From: Saprospiraceae bacterium
GTDB taxonomy: Bacteria; Bacteroidota; Bacteroidia; Chitinophagales; Saprospiraceae
Direction: 5' to 3'
Length of the DNA: 43,271 nt
Assembly (NCBI GenBank): GCA_022844565.1
Contig: JALHLK010000017.1
Location: 1-43,271 of the forward strand
Shown piece by piece: positions 9,848 to 19,041 of the stretch; positions within the stretch are counted from its first letter, which is position 1; each line of letters starts with the position of its first letter. Under the pieces are notes generated by a model. That model did no database searches, was not told where the DNA came from, and worked only from the letters and a program-made list of their open reading frames with translations. Made by a program: the position numbers and the translations under genes.

Positions 9848-10159
9848 ACGTTTATTCTTTTAACCTTTCCACTTGAGATATAAATATACTATATTAAACT
9901 GCAATATCACAACTTTGTTTTACAATTTTTTCATTGTGATGTTAATTTTTTTGTAATTTTTGTTACTTGGCTATTCTTACATCAAAATAAATTCGAAGAA
10001 ATTCATTAATTGTATTTTGTTTACTTACTTCTTCATTTACTAAAATACAACAAATAAAAGCCTTTGGTAAAGCGTTCGTTGTGAATATGCAACATTGAAA
10101 TTATTGTGATTGTTAAGAAAAAGAATGTTTTCCTTAAAGCAATAAACATCATAACAAAT
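9848..10159. other. Divergent intergenic region
   Basis: This AT-rich stretch separates two divergently transcribed genes. I see no convincing ORF or RNA gene, and no full TAnnTTTG box for the minus-strand gene. The right part holds the regulatory sites at 10160-10204. Confidence 0.5.
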
Positions 10160-10175
10160 AGTGATAAAAGTCACT
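10160..10175. promoter_or_regulatory. Candidate CRP/FNR-family operator
   Basis: AGTGATAAAAGTCACT is a dyad with half-sites GTGA and TCAC six bases apart, the spacing of CRP-type sites. Its centre is about 43 bases upstream of the start site implied by the -7 box at 10197, a common position for activators of this family. No regulator is encoded nearby. Confidence 0.35.
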
Positions 10176-10196
10176 CAAAGCATGTTTGATTATAAA

Positions 10197-10204
10197 TAAC
10201 TTTG
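10197..10204 (+). promoter_or_regulatory. Promoter -7 box of the 133-aa hypothetical gene
   Basis: TAACTTTG followed by C matches the Bacteroidota -7 consensus. It overlaps the in-frame TTG at 10202, which argues that translation starts at the ATG at 10235 instead. Confidence 0.55.
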
Positions 10205-10234
10205 CTACAAGTAATAAACATAAAATGTAATAGA

Positions 10235-10636
10235 ATGAAAATTTCAAAATCAATGGTCCTTCAAGATTTACGAAACCAATTTATGGAAAAATTTCCAAGC
10301 TTAAAGCTCGAATTCTATACATTAGGTCATGAGGGCGATGCTACTTCAAAAACAAAACAAGAATTATTACACGACAGATCGTTAGAGTCCTTAAGTCCCA
10401 ATATAAAAGAAGGGGAATTTATATACGATGGTGAGATGTCGGTAAAAGAATTTGAGGAAGGATTGAAAGATCAATTTGGACTAAATGCACAAGTTTATAG
10501 AAAGTCGAAAGGAATATGGCTTCAAACTACAGCCACTGATGCATGGAGTCTTAATACTCAAGATGGTAAAGGCTATCGCTCTACATTGGATCATCATATT
10601 GAAGAAGTTAAAGTGCAAGACTACGATTTGGAGTAA
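10235..10636 (+). CDS. Conserved hypothetical protein
   Basis: I chose the ATG at 10235 (133 residues) because an earlier in-frame TTG overlaps the promoter box. The protein is soluble and has no signal peptide. Its C-terminal half holds GEMSVKEFEEGLKDQFGLNA followed by VYRKSKGIWLQTTATDAWSL, a pattern I associate with small uncharacterised proteins common in Bacteroidota. The N-terminal segment (VLQDLRNQFMEKFPSLKLEF) looks like a diverged copy of the same helix-strand unit, so the protein may be two repeats of one fold. No function is known. A CRP-like dyad upstream suggests regulated expression. The stop codon lies one base from the convergent dehydrogenase gene. Confidence 0.75.
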   Translation: MKISKSMVLQDLRNQFMEKFPSLKLEFYTLGHEGDATSKTKQELLHDRSLESLSPNIKEGEFIYDGEMSVKEFEEGLKDQFGLNAQVYRKSKGIWLQTTATDAWSLNTQDGKGYRSTLDHHIEEVKVQDYDLE

Positions 10637-10637
10637 T

Positions 10638-11510
10638 TTAAAATATTGTAGGCTTTGCTTGAGACTTTAATTTTATATATTCTAAAAAATCAAAAGTTCC
10701 TATTTGAGGCGCAATAGTATCTTTTTGAATAACTTCTAAAAAAAATGCAAGTTTGTCATACAAATTTTTGCTAAAGACTTTAATGATAGGTAATGAAAAT
10801 TTAAATAATCCTAATGGAATGTTTATCAAGTTTTTCCTTGGGTTAACCTGTTTTTGAATCAATTCTAAAAGTTGTTTTCTAGTGTAAATAGTCATGCCTC
10901 CTACTTCTTGTATCACATTATTACCCTCTATAGCACCAACACAAATCTTTGCTAAATCTCCTTCATAAATAGGATTTGTTTTTTTATCTCCCATACCTAT
11001 ATTCACCAAATTACCCTTTTTCGCTAGATCAATCATGTCCAAAAATCCACTAAAAATAGCAGGTGGCTTAATAATAGAATAATTTAACCCCGAAGACATT
11101 AGTAATTCTGAAAAACAATGGTGAACTCTAAAATACGCTACATGTTGGTACTTTTCTGCATGAAAAGCAGAGACATAAACGAATTTTTTGACATTACTTT
11201 TCAAAGCTTCTTTTAAAATATGAGAATTTGCTACAAAGTCTATATCATTAAATGAAGGCTTGCTACGGTCCATGGGAGAAACACTTTTGCCTAGCGCTGA
11301 CATTACTACTTCATAGCCTGCACAAATATCAATCAGTGACATAGGGTTAGTAATGTCTGTTACTATAAATTTTGTAGTAATATTGCTTAAACTTTCTGCT
11401 CTTGCGTTATTTCTGACGACCACTGTCAAATCATATCCTTGCTGTAGTGCTTCTTTTGCTATTTCCTTTCCAAGGTTACCTGTAGCACCAAACAAAAGTA
11501 GTTTCGTCAT
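10638..11510 (-). CDS. NmrA-like/atypical SDR NAD(P)-binding protein
   Basis: A 290-residue soluble protein with an N-terminal Rossmann fold. The nucleotide-binding loop FGATGNLG is at residues 7-14, and VVVRN follows the second strand. The usual SDR active-site tyrosine motif is not obvious; YVSAFHAEKY near residue 117 and the later SIIKPPAIFSGF are typical of atypical SDRs of the NmrA or complex I NDUFA9-like type. These act as sugar or quinone reductases or as redox sensors, and the substrate cannot be predicted. The gene is convergent with the hypothetical gene on its left and follows gltD by 40 bases on the same strand, so it may receive read-through from gltBD. Confidence 0.83.
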   Translation of the reverse strand: MTKLLLFGATGNLGKEIAKEALQQGYDLTVVVRNNARAESLSNITTKFIVTDITNPMSLIDICAGYEVVMSALGKSVSPMDRSKPSFNDIDFVANSHILKEALKSNVKKFVYVSAFHAEKYQHVAYFRVHHCFSELLMSSGLNYSIIKPPAIFSGFLDMIDLAKKGNLVNIGMGDKKTNPIYEGDLAKICVGAIEGNNVIQEVGGMTIYTRKQLLELIQKQVNPRKNLINIPLGLFKFSLPIIKVFSKNLYDKLAFFLEVIQKDTIAPQIGTFDFLEYIKLKSQAKPTIF

Positions 11511-11550
11511 TTAGTAAAAATTGATATTTGTATTTTTATTTCGGATTCAA

Positions 11551-13014
11551 TTACACTGCTAGTAAACCCATTTCCTTCGAATCTAAAACACTTTTTTCTC
11601 CTGTCAAAAACTCATCAACAACTTTAGCTGCTTCCCTTCCTTCAGAAATAGCCCAAACAACTAAAGACTGTCCTCTTCTCATATCACCCGCTGCAAAAAC
11701 ATTAGGAACAGAAGTTTGGTAATTATTAGTTTTTACATTGCCGCGTTCGTCTAATTCTAGTCCTAATTGAGGAATGGCTCCACTAGGATCCGGACCCAGA
11801 AATCCCATTGCTAAGAAGACTACATCTGCTACAATAATACGTTCAGAGCCAGGTATTTCAATAAAAGTATACCTTCCAGAAACAGGATCTTTATCCCATT
11901 GAATCTCTACAATTTTTAACCCACATAAATTGCCATTTTCGTCTTTGACAAACTCCTTGCTATTTATTGACCATTTTCTTTCACAACCTTCTTCATGCGA
12001 GGATGATGTACGGAGCACCATAGGCCAATTTGGCCAAGAATCTTCAATGCCTCTTGTTGTCTTTGGTTTTGTAAGTAGTTCTATTTGAGTTACTGATGCT
12101 GCATCGTGCCTATTAGATGTACCTACACAATCCGAACCTGTATCACCTCCACCGATCACAACTACATGCTTATCTTTAACAAATATATCTGGTAAACCTT
12201 TTTCACCTGAAGAAACATATCTATTAGACTTCTCAAGAAAGTCCATGGCAAAGTAAACACCCTTTGCTTCGCGTCCTGGTATTTTCAAATCCCTTGGGAT
12301 CGTAGAACCGCCACACATCACAATAGCATCAAAATCTTGTTTCAATTCATGCCCATTTATGTCCCTGCCTATCCATGTGGAGGTTTTAAACTCAATCCCT
12401 GATTGGATCATAACTTCCACCCTTCTTTTGACAACCCATTTTTCTAATTTAAAATCAGGTATGCCATACCGCACTAATCCTCCAACCTCGTCATTTTTCT
12501 CAAATACAGTCACGGTATGACCTGCTTTGTTGAGTTGGTCTGCAGCTGCTAATCCCGCAGGTCCAGAACCAACAACCGCAACTTTTTTACCCGTGCGTTC
12601 AGGATGTATAGGTTTAACCCACCCTTCTTGAAAAGCACGTTCGATAATACTTTTTTCGATAAATTCTATTGCGACGGGATCATTATTAATTCCCAATACA
12701 CATGAACCTTCACAAGGTGCTGGGCAAATCCTTCCTGTAAATTCAGGAAAGTTATTGGTTAATGTCAAGATCTCATAGGCTTCTTTCCAATCTCCTTTAT
12801 AAACTGCATCATTAAAATCAGGGATGATATTGCCAAGCGGACATCCATTATGGCAAAATGGAATACCACAATCCATACATCGAGCCCCTTGAGTTTTGAT
12901 GTCCTCTTCTTTAAAAGGTATATAAATTTCTTTATAATCACCTACTCTATCTTTTGGGTTTCTCGAGCTAGGGGTAGCTCTTTTATATTTTTTAAATCCT
13001 GTAATTTCTCCCAT
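11551..13014 (-). CDS. gltD: Glutamate synthase small subunit
   Basis: The subunit passes electrons from NADPH to the large subunit, which makes two glutamates from glutamine and 2-oxoglutarate. Of 487 residues, the N-terminus carries iron-sulfur ligands Cys46, Cys49, Cys54 and Cys58 and a second set Cys97, Cys101 and Cys105. The FAD-binding loop GSGPAGLAAADQL starts near residue 149. The NADPH-binding GGGDTGSDCVGT is near 290. The C-terminal FAD motif VFAAGDMRRGQSLVVWAI is complete. The gene starts 35 bases after gltB ends, forming a gltBD operon. Homologous flavoprotein subunits exist in other enzymes, but the gltB neighbour settles the call. Confidence 0.97.
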   Translation of the reverse strand: MGEITGFKKYKRATPSSRNPKDRVGDYKEIYIPFKEEDIKTQGARCMDCGIPFCHNGCPLGNIIPDFNDAVYKGDWKEAYEILTLTNNFPEFTGRICPAPCEGSCVLGINNDPVAIEFIEKSIIERAFQEGWVKPIHPERTGKKVAVVGSGPAGLAAADQLNKAGHTVTVFEKNDEVGGLVRYGIPDFKLEKWVVKRRVEVMIQSGIEFKTSTWIGRDINGHELKQDFDAIVMCGGSTIPRDLKIPGREAKGVYFAMDFLEKSNRYVSSGEKGLPDIFVKDKHVVVIGGGDTGSDCVGTSNRHDAASVTQIELLTKPKTTRGIEDSWPNWPMVLRTSSSHEEGCERKWSINSKEFVKDENGNLCGLKIVEIQWDKDPVSGRYTFIEIPGSERIIVADVVFLAMGFLGPDPSGAIPQLGLELDERGNVKTNNYQTSVPNVFAAGDMRRGQSLVVWAISEGREAAKVVDEFLTGEKSVLDSKEMGLLAV

Positions 13015-13049
13015 ATTGAATCTTACTTCTAATTCTTTAAATGATTTGG

Positions 13050-16000
13050 TTATGCGTATTTTGTTGCAACTTGGACTAAATTTGGGGTAGCTAAACTTGA
13101 TGTCATTTGTTTTTCCATTACGGCTTTATATTCCGTTGGTATTACTTTTATAAAATCATTTTTTATCTCATCCCAACTTTGTAAAATATTCAGCGCATTC
13201 ATGGAGCTGGTAAGTCTAAAGTGTTCTCTAACCATTTTTCGGATGTATTCAAAATCCAAATCATTAGGTTCTTCCATCAAAACCATTTCTTTATTAAGTC
13301 TTTCTTCCAATTTACCATCAACATTTCTTATATAGGCTATTCCGCCAGACATCCCAGCCGCAAAATTCCTACCTGTTTTACCCAGGATTACTACACGACC
13401 ACCAGTCATATATTCACAACCATTATGGCCGACACCTTCTACGACAACTTCTGCACCACTGTTTCTTACACAAAACCTTTCACCAGCTAAACCTTTAATA
13501 AAAGCTTTCCCGCTTGTTGCTCCAAAGAAAGCTACATTGCCAATAATAATATTTTCTGCTGCATCAAAATTAGCCTCTCGGTCTGGAACCACGCATAATG
13601 TGGCACCACTCAATCCTTTACCAAAATAGTCGTTGGCCTCTCCCTCTAGCAAAAAATCTAGACCTTTTGCACCAAATGCTCCAAAACTTTGGCCAGCTGA
13701 CCCTCTAAACCTAAACTTTATAGATTCAGACGGAAGTCCTTGAGCTCCATACCTTTTAGCAATCTCACTGGACAACATTGTGCCCACAGCTCTATCCGTA
13801 CTTTGTACATTAAAAATACTACTTATTTGTATTTGGTCAGTGATAGCTAAATTTGAAAATTTGATTAACTTTCTATCTAATACATGCTCAATACCGTGAT
13901 CTTGACCAACTGATTGATAAAATGTTTGGTTTTCATAACCTTTAGGTGACTTTTCAATATGAAATATTGGATTTAAATTTAAGTTTTGGTACTTCCAGTG
14001 TTTTCCTTCGATATCAGATGTTAATAAGTGGGATTTACCCACCATGTCATTGACGGTTCTAAAACCTAATTCAGCCATGATCTCTCTCAAATCTTGAGCT
14101 AAAAACTGGAAATAATTAACAACATGCTCCACTTTTCCTTCAAACTTAGCTCTAAGTTCAGGGTCTTGCGTTGCAATACCTACTGGACAAGTATTTAAAT
14201 GGCATTTGCGCATCAATATACACCCACTGACTACTAATGCAGCTGTGGCTATTCCCCACTCTTCAGCACCTAATAAAGTAGCTATTGCTAAGTCTCTGCC
14301 TGTTCTGATTTGGCCGTCGGCTTGGATGACTACTCTATCACGCAATCCATTTTTAACTAAAGTTTGGTGAGTTTCAGATAGGCCCATTTCCCAAGGTAAT
14401 CCTGCATGCATTATTGAACTTAAAGGACTTGCACCGGTCCCTCCATCAAAACCTGAGATTAAAATGTGATCTGCATGAGCCTTGGCAACGCCTGATGCAA
14501 TGATGCCTACACCGGCCTTTGAAACCAATTTAACACTAATTCTTGCATCCCTGTTTGAATTTTTAAGATCAAAAATTAATTGTGCTAAATCTTCGATCGA
14601 GTAGATATCATGATGAGGAGGTGGTGATATCAGTCCTACACCTGGCGTACTATGTCTAATACGGGCTATGGTCTCGTCTACCTTGTGACCCGGTAGCTGT
14701 CCACCTTCACCAGGTTTAGCTCCCTGAGCCATTTTGATTTGCAATTCGTCTGCATTATTTAGGTATTCGATCGTTACGCCAAAACGACCACTAGCAACTT
14801 GTTTAATAGCTGACCTCAATAAATCTCCATTGGGCCTCGCTTTATATCTTGAAGAATCTTCACCCCCCTCGCCACTGTTACTTTTGCCACCAATTCTATT
14901 CATTGCAATAGCAAGTGTAGTATGCGCTTCATCTGAAATCGAACCAAAAGACATCGCCCCTGTGGCAAATCGCCTCATGATACTTTCTACAGACTCTACT
15001 TGGGCAAGAGGTATAGATTTACTCTGTTTAAACTTAAACAAACTTCTTAAGGTACAAGCCCTAACTTCTTGTTTATTAATTGATTCTGTATATTTTTTAT
15101 AAATGTTATAATCGCCAGTTTTTGTTGATTGTTGTAGTAAATGTACAGATGTTGGATTAAACAAGTGAAATTCACCCCTTCTTTTCCATTGGTACCTACC
15201 TGATTCAATTAATGTGTTAACTTCTGCACCAAAGGCAATAAAATGTTTATGTACATTTTCTTTAGCCAATTGTTCAAATGTCATGCCTTCAATTCTCGAT
15301 ATCGTTCCTTTAAAACACTTGTCTACTACCACTTTAGAAATACCGAGTGCTTCAAATGCTTGAGCTCCTTTGTACGAAAGCATGGTAGAAATTCCGAGTT
15401 TCGACATTACTTTTAAAAGACCAGCATTTACAGATTTTAAATAGTTTTTTTCAGCTTTTTCGTAAGATAAACCATTTTGACTTGCTAGTAAATTGATCGT
15501 TTCGAGGGATAATGCTGGGAAAATAGCATCAGCACCATAACCGCACAATGTAGCAAAATGATGTACCTCTGTTGCATCACCTACTTTACAAATTAACGAA
15601 ACTCTCCGTCTTATACCTTTAGAAATCAAGTAATGATGTACAATACCAAGGGATAGAAGCGATGGTATTGAAGCCCTGTCAATGGCTATTGATGTATTAT
15701 CTAAAACAATGATTTTAAAACCACTGAGTACGGATTCTTCTACTTCTACTTTAAGTTTATCAAGCGACTTTTCTAAATCTGATAAATCTTCCACATTAAA
15801 AGTTGCTTCAAAACTTTTTAGACTGATACCATGGGCCGCAATGTTGACAAGTCTACCATAATCTACCTGACTTAATATCGGACTTTTTATTCTAATTACC
15901 TTTGCATCCTGCTCCTTGAGTTTTGTGACAGAGCCACTACCACCGATATATCCTTCTAAACTCATAAAGGGACTCTCTCTGATAGAATCAATCGGAGGGT

Positions 16001-17585
16001 TGGTAACTTGGGCAAACTGCTGTTTAAAATAATTCGAAATATGTTGAGCTTGTGTTGATAAAACGGCTAAAGGTATATCTGAACCCATAGATCCTATTGA
16101 TTCTTTACCTTCTTTTATCATATCCATCAAAATCAGCTCTTCGTCTTCTTTGGTAAAACCTTGAGCTATTTGTCTTTGCAGCAATGGAATAGACTTATCT
16201 GTTACAACGTCTGTAGTTGGCAAGTCTTCCATTTTTATTCTATTGCCATCTAACCACTCACCATAAGGTCTATTCTTACAAACTATATTTTTCAAATCAT
16301 CGTCACCAATAATCTTTTTCTTGTCTAAATCTGCTATTAGAATTTGACCCGGCCTGAGGTTTCCTTTATAGACTATTTTACTTTGATCAAGCGGTAATAC
16401 ACCTGACTCTGAAGCCAAAATTAATATATTATCTGTTGTGAGACAATACTTAGAAGGCCTTAAACCATTACGATCTAAAGTAGCACCCAGTACTTTACCA
16501 TCAGTAAAAACGATGGAAGCAGGGCCGTCCCAGGGTTCCATCAAATATTCATGAAATTCATAAAACTCTTTTTTAAATTGAGGCATTGCTACATCATCAT
16601 GCCAAGCTTCTGGGATCATCATCATCAAAGCATGTGGCACGCTTACCCCTTCTCTAATTAAAAATTCGAACACAGCGTCAAAATTGCCTGAGTCGGATAA
16701 GGTATTGCTACAAACAGGTAAAAGATGCGTTAAATCTTCTTTTGAAAAAGAACCGGACTCTAAATCGTTTTCTCTAGCATTCCACCAATTTACATTACCT
16801 TGTACGGTGTTGATCTCTCCATTATGTGCGATACATCTGAAGGGTTGGGCTAATTTCCATTTTGGCACCGTGTTGGTACTGAATCTTGAGTGGACAAGCG
16901 CAACTGCAGATTTAAACAAAGGATCAGATAAATCATTAAAATAAGGTCTAACCTGCATGGCTGTTAGTTGCCCCTTGTATACAATAGTTTGTGAAGAAAA
17001 GGAAGAAAAATAAAATTCTTCTATAAGACTGGGGTGAGCAATAGACACAGCACGAATGATGGCATTGCGAAGCACATAAAGTTTCCTCTCTAGAATTTTG
17101 GAATCTTGATTAAACTCTTTTTTAGAAACAAAAACTTGAATCATATCGGGCTCAGTCGATAAAGCTGAAAAACCTATCATACTGTTATCAACAGGTACTT
17201 CTCTTGAAAATAGGTAGTCAAAACCAAGTTTAGATATTATATCCTTCATTATTTTGATACAGCTGTTTTGGAGTGCAGTATCCTTAGGAAGGAACAAAAA
17301 CCCAACTCCATAATTACCCGCACTAGGTAGGTCCAGTCCATGATTTTTAGCGTGGTTAAGAAAAAAGTCGTGTGGTATTTGTAATAATATTCCTGCACCA
17401 TCACCTGTATTTGCCTCACAACCACAAGCACCCCTATGCTCCATATTTTCCAAAACGGTGAGGGCATCAGAAACAAGGCTATGAAGCGGTAAGGCATTAA
17501 GATTGGCCATTAAACCTATACCACAAGCGTCTGATTCCAGACCGGGTGTATACATTCCATGACTAATATTTTCAGATAAATTCAT
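13050..17585 (-). CDS. gltB: Glutamate synthase large subunit
   Basis: The 1511-residue length is usual for bacterial GltB. The N-terminal glutamine amidotransferase domain (class II) has Cys21 in ESDACGIG, which becomes the N-terminal nucleophile after removal of a 20-residue propeptide; HRGACGCEANTGDGAG follows. The central and FMN domains contain GGKSNSGEGGEDSSRY and the GTGASPLSS region. Cys1122, Cys1128 and Cys1133 are the 3Fe-4S ligands, in KCHLNTCPVG and just before it. The C-terminal beta-helix domain has GXGXG-type repeats such as GVGHNGCEYMTGG. The gene is upstream of gltD and downstream of the glnK-amt-porin genes, a nitrogen-assimilation neighbourhood. A large dyad in its leader (17614-17657) may regulate it. 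Confidence 0.97.
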   Translation of the reverse strand: MNLSENISHGMYTPGLESDACGIGLMANLNALPLHSLVSDALTVLENMEHRGACGCEANTGDGAGILLQIPHDFFLNHAKNHGLDLPSAGNYGVGFLFLPKDTALQNSCIKIMKDIISKLGFDYLFSREVPVDNSMIGFSALSTEPDMIQVFVSKKEFNQDSKILERKLYVLRNAIIRAVSIAHPSLIEEFYFSSFSSQTIVYKGQLTAMQVRPYFNDLSDPLFKSAVALVHSRFSTNTVPKWKLAQPFRCIAHNGEINTVQGNVNWWNARENDLESGSFSKEDLTHLLPVCSNTLSDSGNFDAVFEFLIREGVSVPHALMMMIPEAWHDDVAMPQFKKEFYEFHEYLMEPWDGPASIVFTDGKVLGATLDRNGLRPSKYCLTTDNILILASESGVLPLDQSKIVYKGNLRPGQILIADLDKKKIIGDDDLKNIVCKNRPYGEWLDGNRIKMEDLPTTDVVTDKSIPLLQRQIAQGFTKEDEELILMDMIKEGKESIGSMGSDIPLAVLSTQAQHISNYFKQQFAQVTNPPIDSIRESPFMSLEGYIGGSGSVTKLKEQDAKVIRIKSPILSQVDYGRLVNIAAHGISLKSFEATFNVEDLSDLEKSLDKLKVEVEESVLSGFKIIVLDNTSIAIDRASIPSLLSLGIVHHYLISKGIRRRVSLICKVGDATEVHHFATLCGYGADAIFPALSLETINLLASQNGLSYEKAEKNYLKSVNAGLLKVMSKLGISTMLSYKGAQAFEALGISKVVVDKCFKGTISRIEGMTFEQLAKENVHKHFIAFGAEVNTLIESGRYQWKRRGEFHLFNPTSVHLLQQSTKTGDYNIYKKYTESINKQEVRACTLRSLFKFKQSKSIPLAQVESVESIMRRFATGAMSFGSISDEAHTTLAIAMNRIGGKSNSGEGGEDSSRYKARPNGDLLRSAIKQVASGRFGVTIEYLNNADELQIKMAQGAKPGEGGQLPGHKVDETIARIRHSTPGVGLISPPPHHDIYSIEDLAQLIFDLKNSNRDARISVKLVSKAGVGIIASGVAKAHADHILISGFDGGTGASPLSSIMHAGLPWEMGLSETHQTLVKNGLRDRVVIQADGQIRTGRDLAIATLLGAEEWGIATAALVVSGCILMRKCHLNTCPVGIATQDPELRAKFEGKVEHVVNYFQFLAQDLREIMAELGFRTVNDMVGKSHLLTSDIEGKHWKYQNLNLNPIFHIEKSPKGYENQTFYQSVGQDHGIEHVLDRKLIKFSNLAITDQIQISSIFNVQSTDRAVGTMLSSEIAKRYGAQGLPSESIKFRFRGSAGQSFGAFGAKGLDFLLEGEANDYFGKGLSGATLCVVPDREANFDAAENIIIGNVAFFGATSGKAFIKGLAGERFCVRNSGAEVVVEGVGHNGCEYMTGGRVVILGKTGRNFAAGMSGGIAYIRNVDGKLEERLNKEMVLMEEPNDLDFEYIRKMVREHFRLTSSMNALNILQSWDEIKNDFIKVIPTEYKAVMEKQMTSSLATPNLVQVATKYA

Positions 17586-17613
17586 ATTGCAAGATTAAAA
17601 TAGTATAAATAAA

Positions 17614-17657
17614 TGTGTCGAATAAGTTTGATCAATGATCAATTATTATTCGACACA
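17614..17657 (-). promoter_or_regulatory. Large hairpin/dyad in the gltB leader
   Basis: TGTGTCGAATAA (17614-17625) is matched exactly by its reverse complement at 17646-17657. Nested in the centre is TTGATCAATGATCAA (17628-17642), itself a 7-bp dyad around one base. The RNA could fold into a long stem 29 bases before the gltB start. There is no T-run after it on the minus strand, so it is not a simple terminator. It may be an operator or a leader structure. Confidence 0.6.
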
Positions 17658-17701
17658 GGTTGAATTTCTATATAGTAGCAAATGTTACTTTGCGTGGACT
17701 A

Positions 17702-17709
17702 CAAAAATA
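17702..17709 (-). promoter_or_regulatory. Possible gltB promoter -7 box
   Basis: The minus strand reads TATTTTTG, matching TAnnTTTG. It would give a leader of about 110 bases that contains the dyad at 17614-17657. The -33 box is not clear. Confidence 0.4.
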
Positions 17710-17809
17710 GATATTTTATTATAATATATTGTTTAGTATGTGATTTTTTTACAAATTTCGACATTTTGTTAAATGATAAATACAAAATTAGCCATTTTTT
17801 AAATTAATA

Positions 17810-18838
17810 TTAGAACGAATAAATACCTGCTAAAATGAAAGATGCGAGATTTTTACCCATTGTTTTAGGAAGACCTTCTGCATTGACCGACTTAACAATT
17901 GCATCATCTGAATGTATGTCAAATCTTATTTCTGGTATCAACTTAAAATTACCTCGCTTAATATGAGCAGACAATGTAAAATCTAAAACATTTTGATCTG
18001 GTGCAACCAAAATACCTGCTAAACCTGTGTTTTCAAAATATTCTAATCTTGCACCGATGGCAAATACATCTGATGCCGCGATGTTTGTATAAATTGCTGC
18101 ACCTGAAAATAAGTCAACAGCTGTTGTAGCATTAAGTCCTACATAGAATTTATCTGTCAACTGCGCTCCCGTGGTTAAATCAATTTGATTGTACCCACTC
18201 CCACCTAGATAGTTTAAGAAAATACTTCCCTTGCCACCAACGTACTTCAATTGACCACCGACATTATATTTTCCATTAGGATTAGAAAGTGTAAAGTCAG
18301 TAGGATTCATAACCGCAGTGGAAAGACCGAAGCCAGAACCAAGGTCAAAATCTACCTTCAATCCTGCATGACTAAATGGACCATAAGAAAATAAATAAGA
18401 TGTAGAATAATTAAAATTACCTGTTGGTGAGATCACCTCATATCCAAGATACGTATTAAAACTACCTAATGTAACTTTAACCTTATCACTCAAGTTATAA
18501 TAACCATACATTTGATTCATCATGGCTAATCCTGCAGGTGCGTTAAAAACCGCATTTACACCTCTTGGCCCGAAAACCAAATCCGCCATAAAACCGAATT
18601 TATCCGTATCATAGGCAGCTTTGAGGTTAAACATTCCTAACGAAAATCCTGGATTATTAGCAAAAGAGCTACCTGGAGCTACTGTAGTACCAACAGAAGC
18701 ATCGTTTGAATTATTAAGGTTTGACCTAAAATAAACATCGACAGATCCTGACAATGTAAAATTTGAATCTAATTGAATTTGTGCATTTGAATTGATCAGG
18801 GAACCAATCAATAATAGGGAAAAAATAAGTTTCTTCAT
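17810..18838 (-). CDS. Outer-membrane beta-barrel porin, OmpL-like
   Basis: I start at the ATG at 18838 (342 residues), because it opens a clean signal peptide of about 20 residues ending in SNAQ; ten further codons upstream are possible. The mature protein begins FTLSGSVDVYFRSNLNN and continues with alternating polar and hydrophobic strands, ending in an aromatic residue (GIYSF), as outer-membrane barrels do. It resembles the putative beta-barrel porin family (bbp2/OmpL-like). The gene follows the ammonium transporter, so it may let ammonium or another nitrogen source through the outer membrane; that role is inferred from position only. A 10-bp hairpin at 18980-19005 lies between amt and this gene. 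Confidence 0.8.
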   Translation of the reverse strand: MKKLIFSLLLIGSLINSNAQIQLDSNFTLSGSVDVYFRSNLNNSNDASVGTTVAPGSSFANNPGFSLGMFNLKAAYDTDKFGFMADLVFGPRGVNAVFNAPAGLAMMNQMYGYYNLSDKVKVTLGSFNTYLGYEVISPTGNFNYSTSYLFSYGPFSHAGLKVDFDLGSGFGLSTAVMNPTDFTLSNPNGKYNVGGQLKYVGGKGSIFLNYLGGSGYNQIDLTTGAQLTDKFYVGLNATTAVDLFSGAAIYTNIAASDVFAIGARLEYFENTGLAGILVAPDQNVLDFTLSAHIKRGNFKLIPEIRFDIHSDDAIVKSVNAEGLPKTMGKNLASFILAGIYSF

Positions 18839-18979
18839 TTTTGATTTATTTAAATTATTAAAAAACATTCAAAATTTGAAGTAACCTCTGCGCAAAAAAT
18901 ATACATTTGCAATGCGATGAATTGTTGGCAAAGGTTACCTCTGATTTTCAGGGATTTATCTTGTCAATGATTTAAATTG

Positions 18980-19005
18980 GGGCTCTTGTTGGCAGACAGG
19001 AGCCC
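18980..19005. terminator. Hairpin between amt and the porin gene
   Basis: GGGCTCTTGT pairs with ACAGGAGCCC around a six-base loop, with one G-T pair. There is no T-run on either strand, so it may be a pausing or RNA-stabilising structure, or a weak terminator, that sets amt and porin expression apart. Confidence 0.45.
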
Positions 19006-19041
19006 TCTCTTCATTCAAATCAAATCGTCAAAGTCAATATT

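Noticed and set aside
12850-13032. Plus-strand frame opposite the start of gltD
   Set aside because: It is a shadow of the iron-sulfur region of gltD and has no family features.
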